Source: Candidatus Brocadiaceae bacterium
Lineage (GTDB): Bacteria; Planctomycetota; Brocadiia; SM23-32
Reading direction: 5' to 3'
NCBI GenBank assembly: GCA_003551785.1
Contig: PUNP01000625.1
Coordinates: 1-8,776 of the forward strand
Length of the DNA stretch: 8,776 bases
Part shown: in pieces, positions 1 through 6,275 of the stretch
How the letters are laid out: each line of letters begins with the position of its first letter
How positions within the stretch are numbered: position 1 is the stretch's first letter
Position numbers and translations under genes: made by a program
Notes under the pieces: model-generated
Told to the model about the DNA's origin: nothing
Database searches by the model: none
Seen by the model: only the letters and a program-made list of their open reading frames with translations

Positions 1-39
1 AATTTACTGCGTAAAATCAAGCTCTTATTTTAGCGCTTA
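1..39. other. Left edge of window, no gene seen
   Basis: This short AT-rich stretch precedes the first repeat copy. No coding region or RNA could be recognised. It lies downstream of the tadG-like gene, so a terminator for that gene could be anywhere between here and position 330, but no hairpin with a following T-run on the minus strand was found. Confidence 0.4.
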
Positions 40-330
40 TGGGGCTTGTCCCCGTGGTTATAACGACTGAACACCAGAAACGAATTGGCCCCAAAAATAA
101 TTCCCCACGGGGCTTGTCCCCGTGGAAGAAATGACTGAAGGATTGGTACTGCGGTCAGTATAGTCCCGCTACCAGCCCTTGATTTTTGATATTTATGATT
201 TCGAATATTGTCATTTATTTGGAACTTGTCATTTTGAATTTGAAATTTACGTTCCTTGGACATTTGATATCGGATATTTGTCTTTCTTTGTACATCCTTA
301 ATTTGTTAACGATGTACGGAATCTAAGCGC
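40..330 (+). repeat. Dispersed composite repeat, copy A
   Basis: Bases 40-195 align without large gaps to bases 7712-7870, about 80% identical by eye. Both copies contain two palindromic units with arms of the type CCACGGGG / CCCCGTGG around a CTTGT or CTTG loop (here 41-57, partial, and 105-125, perfect 8-bp stem). They also share the blocks GGTACTGCGGTCA and GATTTTTGATATTTA. A 20-base tail, GATGTACGGAATCTAAGCGC at 311-330, recurs at 7875-7894 with one mismatch. In this copy the tail is separated from the main body by about 115 bases of AT-rich sequence (196-310). The tail abuts the stop codon of the tadG-like gene. The minus strand is open for 77 codons across this region, but the reading frame has no credible start or ribosome site and is explained by the repeat. 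Confidence 0.8.
196..310. repeat. AT-rich degenerate tract inside repeat copy A
   Basis: The tract is built of many near-copies of short blocks such as TTTGATAT, GATATTT, TTGTCATTT and GAATTTGAAATTT. It interrupts what is continuous in copy B, where the GATATTTA block is followed almost at once by the GATGTACGG tail. It is either an expansion or a separate insertion. No gene is seen in it. Confidence 0.5.
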
Positions 331-3276
331 CTAATGCACAACATCCTCATCACGCATCAGTTCAAAATCCAACTGCGCCCCGCGCTCATGACGTCGCATC
401 TCGGCGAAATGCTCCATGAGCGGATCGCGCAGCGTGCTGTCGGTCGGATCGATATAAGGCCCGCCTTGGCCGGGATAAGGGCGGCGCAAACGCATCTGGT
501 CCAGCAGATAACTCCTGACGCGGCTGGGCGGATAATCCTGGTCATAGCTCCCAAAAATATCACTAGCCCATCCGGAAACATGCCCGAAATGTCGGTGATG
601 CCCCCACCAGGAGGGCAAATCCCTCTGACGTGTACGAACGAGTCCGCCCGGCGAGCCGTAAGCGATACGCTGCATTAGCCAGCCGGTGCCTGACTGGGCA
701 TTGATGCCCGCTAAATCCCGCATATCGGCATCGAGCAGCTGTCGGTTAAAGGGAACCAAAGCGGCGTCCCAGTATGACCAGCTGCCGCCGGAGTTGACCA
801 TATACAGGTTCCACATATTGTCGTCGAGCCATTTATCACGGTCGCCGCTTTCAACGGCTGGGTTGGAGAAGAACCACCCGTCCTGCATCGCGCCGGGTTC
901 GGCGGGCCGGTTATCATCTTCCATCAGTACCGGTCGGGCAGCAGCGACGGCAAAGTATCCCCACGCGGGCCTGACCCTTTCGCCGCGTTGACGCGGCGTG
1001 CCGCCACGGCCTTCCATAACGCCCCGCATGCCCGGTTCAGGGTCGTGCAGCAGGTATTCGACCGGTCGGTCGGGATAGTCACCTGTGCTGCGCCGAAAAT
1101 GTGACTCGCGCGGACGCCAGACACCAACAGTTACGCCATGTTTGAGAAATTCTTCATTCAGCACAAGCGGCTTGTAATCATCATCCCCCAGAAAGCTTAA
1201 ATCAACATCCGGCAGTTCAGTGTGAGTACTGCCGATGAGTTCATCGGCGCAGACCAGAACGTATCCTTCTCCCTCACACGTGAGGCATTCGAGGGGGACG
1301 GCATCCTCATCTTCGCTCAATGGGGGTAATAAGCCGTCGGTGCAGTAAGGTTCCCAACATTCCCTTATCTGGTGATAGCTCGACCTGCCGGACATATCAA
1401 AGGGATAGTTGAAATCATCATCGGATACATTGCGCAGCAGCGAAGACCAGGAAGCGCGGGATATATCGAGCCAACCGTCTTCCAATGTCGTTTCATCCTC
1501 CAGATACATCCAATGGGGCAGCACACTTGGATCAATCCATCCGTCTGCGTTTGTGGGCGAGCCGCCGATAACCTGATGGGAGGTGAGACGGATATTATTG
1601 CTTTCCCTGCGCAGCCGCCCGCCCTCTTCCTCATATTCGTACAGCCAGCGGTTCCCTGAGAGCGGCGTGAGCCGGTGCTGCCACCAGTATTGTTCAATGG
1701 GATCGAAATGCGAACGCCAGAGCCCGTTCTCACGGTTAGTCCAGAGCCTCTCGCCACGTCTTCTGAACCCGGCCCTTCCTTCCTGAACTCTGACATGCAC
1801 TCTATTGATTGTGGCAGTAAAATAAGTGCTTCCCTCCCGGAGATGAACACGTGCCCAACGTTCGCCGGCGGCATTCACCAGGTCTAAATGAGCAGGGTCC
1901 AGCACTCTAATTTCCGCCTGGCCGGGCAAAGGGATAACAGGATCAATAATAATATCGACATCAACACCGTCAATATCAACGCTCGTCGGGGGCAATGCAC
2001 TAAAGTCACTGTCCCGGGGCTCCCAGTTTTCATCGGAACCGTGCGGGGGAAAAGCCACCTCAAGCGTATCGTCCCGGAATCTGGCGAACATGGTATTGTC
2101 CGGCCATTGCCCGTCAGTATTAATAATCTCCCGATACCCGTTATGCTCTACGACCTCCACATTTTCCGGCCCCCAGCTGACGATCTGGAAGTCCTCCGTT
2201 TGCTGGAAATAGGCGGATTCACCCGTATACAGATCTTCCCAATACCACCTTCGGTCTTCCATGTTGACAAACAGGTAGCGTGAGGAATCGGTGCCCCGCT
2301 GCCATTCGACAATCCAGGCGCGCTTGAATTCCGCAGGGAAAGAGGATAAGCTTGCATAATTTAAAGCTTCGGAATGGGAAATCCGGCAGACTCTGATCAT
2401 TTCACCACCACCCTCGATAATCCAGCAGTTTTCGGCCGGGCGCTCGGCTCTGACCTGCCGATATTGGTCATCACGCGGCAGCCATCGTGAAGCGGGAAAG
2501 ACGGAAGCGTATTTAGCGCCCTGCCGGGTAGCCGTTCGATACACCGCCTCTGAAGCCAACGTTGGTGTAAGAACGGCGATAGCACCCTGGAGCCTGGAAA
2601 GACTTCGTGTCCATTCACCGGCGGCGTTAATCCACGATTCCGCCTGCTCGGAGGCTTCGCTGTACCGAATATCTGCCCGGTTTATTCCGACATTACGAAT
2701 AGTATCGGAGGGATCGCGCATCTGCGGCTGGTCGGCAAAATCCTGCATACGTTCCTCTAACCGTTCCTGAAGCTCTGCAATTCGTTCGTTATTAATCTCT
2801 AATGTCGTTTGAATCGCCACAAGGCGCTGCTGCAGCGTCTCACGCCTGCTCTCATCAAGGTCGGGGTCCTGAAGTTCAGCGTTTATTTCATCAGCAATCT
2901 CACTCAGCCGCCGGTTTTCCGCCTCTCTTTCGTTGATTTCACTGTTCTCCGGCATTGTTTTAAGTCTTAATTCCTTCAGCGTGCCGTACATATAGACATC
3001 GGCGAGGTACCTGAGCGATTTCCCCCTAATCTGCGCCATCGCCGTATTCGTAGCGGCGAGCAGGTTCAGCGACTCGCTTTCGACGGCGGCTGCTGCATAG
3101 GCGGCCGAGTCGGCGGCATGCTGCATCTGAACGCGACGCGCCGTGACCCTGCCCACACCGAGCACCATCGCGCCGAAAAACAGGATGATGAAGACGCTCA
3201 GCACGCCGAATATCATCGACTGCCCGCTTTCCTCATAAATCAAATTCGACAATTTTTCGTGGAGAAATTTTATCAT
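331..3276 (-). CDS. Very large TadG-like Tad/Flp pilus-assembly protein
   Basis: The 981-residue product starts with the Tad-type N-terminus: ESGQSMIFG at about residues 16-24, one membrane helix at about 21-42, then QHAADSAAYAAAAVESESLNLLAATNTAMA at 52-81 (given here as positions; key parts are ADSAAYAAA and TNTAMA). That layout is typical of TadG-like proteins anchored in the inner membrane by a single helix. Residues about 108-180 are strongly charged heptad-like sequence, probably a coiled coil broken near 137-141. The rest is a long, Trp- and Arg-rich extracytoplasmic region with no domain I can name. It contains a cysteine cluster: C640 and C645, then C664-L-T-C667-E-G-E-G and C676. The ATG at 3276 is preferred because it lies 4 bases after the tadE-like stop and places ESGQ near the N-terminus. 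The frame stays open to 3453, but that would overlap tadE by 170 bases. The stop is TAG. The family assignment rests on the N-terminus only; the role of the large C-terminal part is unknown. Confidence 0.8.
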   Translation of the reverse strand: MIKFLHEKLSNLIYEESGQSMIFGVLSVFIILFFGAMVLGVGRVTARRVQMQHAADSAAYAAAAVESESLNLLAATNTAMAQIRGKSLRYLADVYMYGTLKELRLKTMPENSEINEREAENRRLSEIADEINAELQDPDLDESRRETLQQRLVAIQTTLEINNERIAELQERLEERMQDFADQPQMRDPSDTIRNVGINRADIRYSEASEQAESWINAAGEWTRSLSRLQGAIAVLTPTLASEAVYRTATRQGAKYASVFPASRWLPRDDQYRQVRAERPAENCWIIEGGGEMIRVCRISHSEALNYASLSSFPAEFKRAWIVEWQRGTDSSRYLFVNMEDRRWYWEDLYTGESAYFQQTEDFQIVSWGPENVEVVEHNGYREIINTDGQWPDNTMFARFRDDTLEVAFPPHGSDENWEPRDSDFSALPPTSVDIDGVDVDIIIDPVIPLPGQAEIRVLDPAHLDLVNAAGERWARVHLREGSTYFTATINRVHVRVQEGRAGFRRRGERLWTNRENGLWRSHFDPIEQYWWQHRLTPLSGNRWLYEYEEEGGRLRRESNNIRLTSHQVIGGSPTNADGWIDPSVLPHWMYLEDETTLEDGWLDISRASWSSLLRNVSDDDFNYPFDMSGRSSYHQIRECWEPYCTDGLLPPLSEDEDAVPLECLTCEGEGYVLVCADELIGSTHTELPDVDLSFLGDDDYKPLVLNEEFLKHGVTVGVWRPRESHFRRSTGDYPDRPVEYLLHDPEPGMRGVMEGRGGTPRQRGERVRPAWGYFAVAAARPVLMEDDNRPAEPGAMQDGWFFSNPAVESGDRDKWLDDNMWNLYMVNSGGSWSYWDAALVPFNRQLLDADMRDLAGINAQSGTGWLMQRIAYGSPGGLVRTRQRDLPSWWGHHRHFGHVSGWASDIFGSYDQDYPPSRVRSYLLDQMRLRRPYPGQGGPYIDPTDSTLRDPLMEHFAEMRRHERGAQLDFELMRDEDVVH

Positions 3277-3280
3277 AATA

Positions 3281-3964
3281 TCATTCCCGCCGCCCCGGCC
3301 TGGCCGCGCGCGCGGTGCTGCGCAGGCGCATGTGCGGTGCACGTATTTGCCAGATACCGTAGCGACTTTCGTGATCGGCCTCGCGTGAACCCGGCTGGTT
3401 TCCGCCCGCACCGATGCCGTACTCGATATCCGCCGGCGAGCCGCCGACGACATTTCCGAACAGAAACCCGACCACCGGCAGGCTGAGCTCGAAATAATGC
3501 GTCACGGTCGCTTCCACTTCATTAGCATCCAGTTGTTCTAATGATGAGACGATAGTCTTGAGGCGATTCGAGACGGCGGATTTGGGCAGTTCGCCCCAGC
3601 CCGGCAGTTCAATAACGCCGGTGCGCAGCTCAGAAGGATTGATGCTTGCGCCGCGAACGGTGGTGCCGGTAATAGGCGTGCAGATCAGCGCCGCCGCACG
3701 ATGCGCACGCGTCTGGGCGTCCCGGGGGGATTCCGCGACGACGGCTGCACGGGCGGCCTTGTATGCAGAATAAGTTACAACTTGTTGTCCCACATATATT
3801 AATGCGAGCTGCATGATCGAGAGCATGACGAGCAATTGCAGTGGAAAGGCGATAGCAAATTCCACAATGGCCTGCCCGCTTTCATCTTTTGAAAACGAAT
3901 GTCGCGGGGAAAAATCATCGTGTGTTTTTTTCAAGATATTTACTTTTAATCTTGATGTTTTCAC
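3281..3964 (-). CDS. tadE: TadE-like pseudopilin/minor pilin protein
   Basis: The product has 227 residues. After a basic leader come ESGQAIVEFAIAFPLQLLV (about 28-46), the TadE family signature, and a hydrophobic helix to about residue 58. YVGQQVVTYSAYKAARAAVV follows, again typical (about 57-76). TadE-like proteins are prepilin-like components of the Tad apparatus, thought to be processed by the dedicated prepilin peptidase and to work with TadF/TadG. Near the C-terminus, THYFELSLPVVGFLFG matches the family pattern of a conserved hydrophobic segment following the extracytoplasmic domain. The start is GTG at 3964, supported by a strong ribosome site (AAAGGGG, 3971-3977) six bases upstream. 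The gene is followed after 4 bases by the tadG-like gene, so the two are probably translationally coupled. Confidence 0.85.
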   Translation of the reverse strand: MKTSRLKVNILKKTHDDFSPRHSFSKDESGQAIVEFAIAFPLQLLVMLSIMQLALIYVGQQVVTYSAYKAARAAVVAESPRDAQTRAHRAAALICTPITGTTVRGASINPSELRTGVIELPGWGELPKSAVSNRLKTIVSSLEQLDANEVEATVTHYFELSLPVVGFLFGNVVGGSPADIEYGIGAGGNQPGSREADHESRYGIWQIRAPHMRLRSTARAARPGRRE

Positions 3965-3970
3965 CTGATA

Positions 3971-3977
3971 CCCCTTT
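3971..3977 (-). promoter_or_regulatory. Ribosome binding site fixing a GTG start for tadE
   Basis: On the minus strand AAAGGGG lies six bases before the GTG at 3964. No ATG in frame lies nearby before the ESGQ motif, so this site decides the start. A run of nine T (minus strand) lies just upstream. Confidence 0.75.
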
Positions 3978-4080
3978 CTATAAAAAAAAATATTCTGTGA
4001 ACCACGTTTACGTTATCACCACCGTGCCCTGTGCCGGTGGAATAATGATTCAGAGCTACTTGATGATTTCTCATACCGTA

Positions 4081-4164
4081 TCCGCCCAGCCCGGCCTTTC
4101 CGGCGTTTGCATTGTCATTTATCGTTTATCTCAAAATATAAGCGCAAACGCCGGGTTGGGCGGA
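4081..4164. repeat. Long imperfect hairpin inside the inverted-repeat element
   Basis: TCCGCCCAGCCCGG...CGGCGTTTGC (4081-4110) pairs with GCAAACGCCGGGTTGGGCGGA (positions 4144-4164, key parts GCAAACG and GGGCGGA). The left arm carries a few extra bases near CCTTTC, so the stem has a bulge. The loop of about 33 bases is AT-rich (4111-4143). There is no T-run after either arm, so it is not a plain terminator. Confidence 0.6.
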
Positions 4165-4230
4165 GACACGGCGGAGCGTATTGTGTATGCCCGCTGTAGC
4201 TGCACTCTCTACGAAAACCCCGCTCGTAGT

Positions 4231-4248
4231 GGACGCTTTCAAGCGTCC
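4231..4248. repeat. Perfect 8-bp hairpin
   Basis: GGACGCTT and AAGCGTCC flank a two-base centre. The form, a short perfect palindrome with a TTTCAA-like centre, is shared with other gaps in this window (for example 7922-7938 and 7960-7979). Confidence 0.6.
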
Positions 4249-4378
4249 CAGGGTGTGCGTAGCAATTTTCGGACTCTGTAGCCTTTAATAGGGCACACTA
4301 CGAACCTGTTGCAACCTGTTCGTGAGGGTATAGCTGCGATCATCATCCCACCGGCACAGGGTACAGTAGTGATGATTT

Positions 4379-4436
4379 ACACGTATTTTTCGCCCTATAG
4401 GGGCGCGGTTACCCGTTATGTATTGGCAATGATGCG
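4379..4436 (+). repeat. 58-base dispersed repeat, copy 1
   Basis: The sequence matches the reverse complement of 7892-7949 at 48 of 58 positions, with no gaps. Shared blocks are ACACGTATTTT, CGCCCT...GGGCGCGG, CGTTA.GTATTGGC and ATGATGCG. A hairpin CGCCCTATAGGGGCG sits in the first half, and the equivalent hairpin in the other copy is also paired although its loop bases differ. Confidence 0.75.
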
Positions 4437-4470
4437 CTTGTCGGTCAGACCTCTATAGGAAACATGCGGT

Positions 4471-5040
4471 TTAAACAGCAGTTCTTACTTCAAGGACAAA
4501 CCAGGCAATCATCGTGCCGGCCGCAATAGCACTGCCATAGGGAATAGTGAGTCCAGTCGTGTTTTTTCCTTCGGCATCATCATCTCCATCGTTGTCCACC
4601 CGCCCGGTGGTAACCGCAAATTTAGCTGTTGATTTTACCCCTTCAATGAAGCGCCCTTTCCATATAAAGAGCAGCACGGCCATAAATGCTCCAATGAGCG
4701 TGCTGTAAAGCAGGGCATAGACGGTGAAATAGTTATACAAACCTCCTATAGCGCCTACGGCCAGCATAAGCTTCACATCACCGGCGGCTATACCGCCCCT
4801 GATATACGGCCATATAAAAAGCAGCATAACGATACCCATAGCTGCAAGCGAGCTGACCAGAGATATGCCGATCACCCCGTTTTCATAAACTCCACCCATC
4901 GTATAGACGGTTAAGAGCCCGAGAAAAATAGCAGGGAATGTTACAGCATTATAAATCTTTCCTTTCGCTAAATCGGTGTACGCACAGGAAACGACCAATG
5001 CAGCCAGTAATATATGTCTTATGATATTTAGTGTTTCCAT
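4471..5040 (-). CDS. tadV: Tad-type prepilin peptidase (TadV/CpaA family, A24)
   Basis: The 189-residue protein is almost entirely hydrophobic, with about six membrane helices, and has the size usual for CpaA/TadV-type peptidases that lack the N-terminal methylase domain of PilD. The two aspartates expected in the active site are visible: D23 in YTDLAKGKIYN and D88 in GGIAAGDVKLMLAVGAIGG. The second motif reads A-A-G-D where the textbook form is GxGD. A short acidic stretch (about 148-155, DNDGDDDA) precedes the conserved IPYGSAIAAGT near the C-terminus. The enzyme would cut the leader of the type IVb pilins encoded at 6016-6470 and possibly that of TadE. The ATG at 5040 lies 12 bases after the stop of the upstream nuclease remnant. 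The only clear Shine-Dalgarno-like sequence (GGAGGC, 5057-5062) is 16 bases away, which is farther than usual. Confidence 0.9.
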   Translation of the reverse strand: METLNIIRHILLAALVVSCAYTDLAKGKIYNAVTFPAIFLGLLTVYTMGGVYENGVIGISLVSSLAAMGIVMLLFIWPYIRGGIAAGDVKLMLAVGAIGGLYNYFTVYALLYSTLIGAFMAVLLFIWKGRFIEGVKSTAKFAVTTGRVDNDGDDDAEGKNTTGLTIPYGSAIAAGTMIAWFVLEVRTAV

Positions 5041-5052
5041 GATTATCGGTAG

Positions 5053-5601
5053 TCAAGCCTCCAACTTCTTGACTTCTTCAGCACTCAAACCCGTCAGTTC
5101 CGCTATTTTTTTCGCTTCCATACCTTCTTTTTTCAGCTTGCCGGCGAGTTCATGTATCGTTGCTTCACGTCCGTCTTTACGCCCTTCTTCACGTCCTCTA
5201 ACTAAACCGCTCCTCTCACCTTCTTTCCTTCCTTCATTCCGTGCAGTATCCAGCACACTCTGCATATCTCTGTATATTTTAAGGTTTTCCTCATACTCGC
5301 GAAGCTCCTGCTGGTTGAAACCCGCGATCTCGGCCTCGCCCAGCACTTTGCTGAATATCTTCTCCTGGAGCTTGGCAGGACGGCTCTTGAGTTCTTCGAG
5401 GTTCTTTAGCAGGTAAAGCCATTTGTCAAAATGACTCTCACACTCCTCCAAATCCTTATCGAATTTGGGCATCTCAAGGTAAAGAAACGTCAGCTTGTCG
5501 TAAAAAACTTCATGAGTGTCAATATCCGACAGCTTAATGCGGTAAAAGTATTTATCAGGTTCCGCTTTATCTTTCTCAAACACAAAATCAAGTGAAAGGA
5601 T
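5053..5601 (-). pseudogene. 5'-truncated Rpn-family nuclease/transposase remnant
   Basis: The frame resembles the C-terminal half of the Rpn (recombination-promoting nuclease, PD-(D/E)XK transposase-like) family: YFYRIKLSDIDTHEVFYDKLTFLYLEMPKF, described here by its key parts YRIKLSD and FLYLEMPKF, followed by a helical region. It ends in the typical charged tail of repeated EGR/EGRKDG units and a final KKIAELTGLSAEEVKKLE helix pair. The longest frame begins at a GTG (5583), but similarity continues upstream of it as ILSLDF, which fits the family's last core strand, up to an in-frame TAA at 5602-5604. The N-terminal catalytic domain of roughly 100-130 residues is therefore missing, and nothing resembling it was found further upstream before the hairpins at 5672-5715. 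It is likely non-functional as a nuclease, although the remaining frame is intact and sits directly before the peptidase gene. Confidence 0.7.
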
Positions 5602-5671
5602 TTATATATTTCCCTGCCATGCCATTAACCTCATGGTAAAGCACACGAGTTGTTAAAGTAAGTGACTACGC

Positions 5672-5698
5672 CAATTCGGGGACTATCGCCCCGAATTG
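5672..5698. repeat. Perfect 10-bp hairpin
   Basis: CAATTCGGGG (5672-5681) pairs perfectly with CCCCGAATTG (5689-5698) around a 7-base loop. There is no T-run on either side. A smaller hairpin follows immediately (5702-5715, GCGCC / GGCGC with a TGTC loop). The pair stands where the truncated nuclease remnant lost its 5' half. Confidence 0.65.
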
Positions 5699-5701
5699 AT
5701 G

Positions 5702-5715
5702 GCGCCTGTCGGCGC
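5702..5715. repeat. Small perfect hairpin
   Basis: GCGCC and GGCGC flank TGTC. It is adjacent to the larger hairpin at 5672-5698 and probably part of the same intergenic repeat unit. Confidence 0.5.
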
Positions 5716-5804
5716 AGTACCGCAAAACGCCGAGATTAATGAGAAATCAATCGTTAGTCGTAAGTCGCTTGTCGATAGTCCTTTGGTTCCAGAGCCATTA
5801 ACGC

Positions 5805-5824
5805 CACAGACAAGAATGTCTGTG
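5805..5824. repeat. Perfect 8-bp hairpin
   Basis: CACAGACA (5805-5812) pairs with TGTCTGTG (5817-5824) around AGAA. There is no following T-run, so it is listed as an intergenic palindrome and not a terminator. Confidence 0.55.
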
Positions 5825-5904
5825 TTACATACCGACAATTTGTCTTTTTTCTTTTCCCGCAAAGCGACAAAAAAATGTTAGATTGACTTAGCTAAGGACC
5901 TATG

Positions 5905-5932
5905 CATTTTCAAAGACTCTGCTCTGAAAATG
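5905..5932. repeat. Stem of 8 bp with 12-base loop downstream of the pilin genes
   Basis: CATTTTCA (5905-5912) and TGAAAATG (5925-5932) can pair. It lies about 85 bases beyond the stop of the last pilin gene and could stabilise the end of that transcript. The stem is AT-rich and there is no T-run on the minus strand, so the call is weak. Confidence 0.3.
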
Positions 5933-6015
5933 GCTCGTTTCCCGGCGAGTTTTTGTTGGCAAAGTGTGGACAATTACCGGTTTCCAGCCCGGACAATGCG
6001 GGGCACAGGGCAGCG

Positions 6016-6261
6016 TCAGTTCTCGAAGGCATCCCGAAAATCCATATCTACCGCATCATCGTCGCTGTGGTCCTCGACGGTGACATCATCCTGACCGGCC
6101 AGCCGGCGGGTGGCGGCGCCGAAAAGTTCGCGCACCTGATTACCGAAGAGCAATATTACAGCAATACTGCCAAGAGCCACAAGCCCCAGTATGATGACAT
6201 ACTCCGTCGTTGTCTGCCCTTTACGCCCCATCTCTTTAATTTTCTTCAACAACTTTCGCAT
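6016..6261 (-). CDS. Type IVb (Flp-type) pilin precursor
   Basis: The 81-residue precursor has a basic leader ending MGRKG, then QTTTEYVIILGLVALGSIAV. The expected prepilin peptidase cut is G15|Q16, leaving a mature protein of 66 residues with glutamate at position +5, as in type IVb pilins, followed by a hydrophobic helix of about 20 residues. The C-terminal tail is acidic (DDVTVEDHSDDDAVDMD). Such Flp pilins are the major subunits of Tad pili. A GTG three bases upstream (6264) would add one Met, but the AGGAG at 6269-6273 lies 7 bases from the ATG at 6261 and only 4 from the GTG. The gene follows the other pilin gene by 14 bases, so they form one operon. Confidence 0.88.
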   Translation of the reverse strand: MRKLLKKIKEMGRKGQTTTEYVIILGLVALGSIAVILLFGNQVRELFGAATRRLAGQDDVTVEDHSDDDAVDMDFRDAFEN

Positions 6262-6268
6262 CACATAT

Positions 6269-6273
6269 CTCCT
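6269..6273 (-). promoter_or_regulatory. Ribosome binding site of the second pilin gene
   Basis: AGGAG on the minus strand lies 7 bases before ATG 6261 and 4 before GTG 6264, which favours the ATG. It is in the 14-base gap after the TAA of the first pilin gene, unlike that first gene, which has no such site. Confidence 0.7.
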
Positions 6274-6275
6274 GA

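Larger units (their letters stand above)
4015..4373. repeat. 359-bp element bounded by 35-bp inverted repeats
   Basis: Bases 4015-4049 and 4339-4373 are inverted copies, matching at 30 of 35 positions. All five differences are transitions. The core shared by both arms is CCCTGTGCCGGTGG. Between the arms lie a long hairpin (4081-4164), a short perfect hairpin (4231-4248) and a tandem AACCTGTTGC/AACCTGTTCG at 4303-4322. No open frame in it resembles a transposase. The flanks show only a vague TTTACGT/TTTACACGT similarity, so a target duplication is not proven. It could be a small non-autonomous element or a structured RNA region. Confidence 0.65.
3978..4470. other. Gene-free spacer between prepilin peptidase and tadE
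   Basis: This stretch of about 500 bases holds no convincing gene. It contains the 359-bp inverted-repeat element (4015-4373), with internal hairpins at 4081-4164 and 4231-4248, then one copy of the 58-base dispersed repeat (4379-4436). The plus-strand frame running 3889-4281 crosses the tadE start and the hairpins and shows no domain. The promoter of the tadE-tadG pair should lie here on the minus strand, but no good -35/-10 pair was found. Confidence 0.6.
5605..6015. other. Gene-free spacer with hairpins between pilin genes and nuclease remnant
   Basis: The roughly 410 bases contain perfect hairpins at 5672-5698, 5702-5715 and 5805-5824, a degenerate AGTCG-type tandem tract (5750-5780), a 10-base palindrome CTTAGCTAAG (5887-5896) and a stem at 5905-5932. 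The plus-strand frame 5902-6279 mostly mirrors the pilin gene and is rejected. No terminator with a T-run was found after the pilin gene. Confidence 0.55.

Noticed and set aside
30..263. 77-codon minus-strand frame
   Set aside because: It follows from the dispersed repeat; a similar frame occurs in the other copy, with no start signal or recognisable family.
1277..1282. CACGTG inside the tadG-like gene as a further parS site (also at 1848-1853)
   Set aside because: The flanking bases do not match parS and are not palindromic around the core.
334..2283. Several plus-strand and alternative minus-strand frames of 67-169 codons over the tadG-like gene
   Set aside because: They are shadows of a long continuous minus-strand gene, with no motifs and no ribosome sites.
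3277..3453. Longer N-terminus for the tadG-like protein (59 extra residues)
   Set aside because: It would overlap tadE by 170 bases, is Arg-rich with no motif, and pushes the ESGQ/membrane segment away from its usual N-terminal place.
3889..4281. 130-codon plus-strand frame in the tadE spacer
   Set aside because: It begins inside tadE in antisense and runs through inverted repeats; the predicted peptide shows no domain.
5935..5955. CTCG...CGAG followed by TTTTT as a plus-strand terminator
   Set aside because: The stem is only 4 bp and no plus-strand gene ends here.
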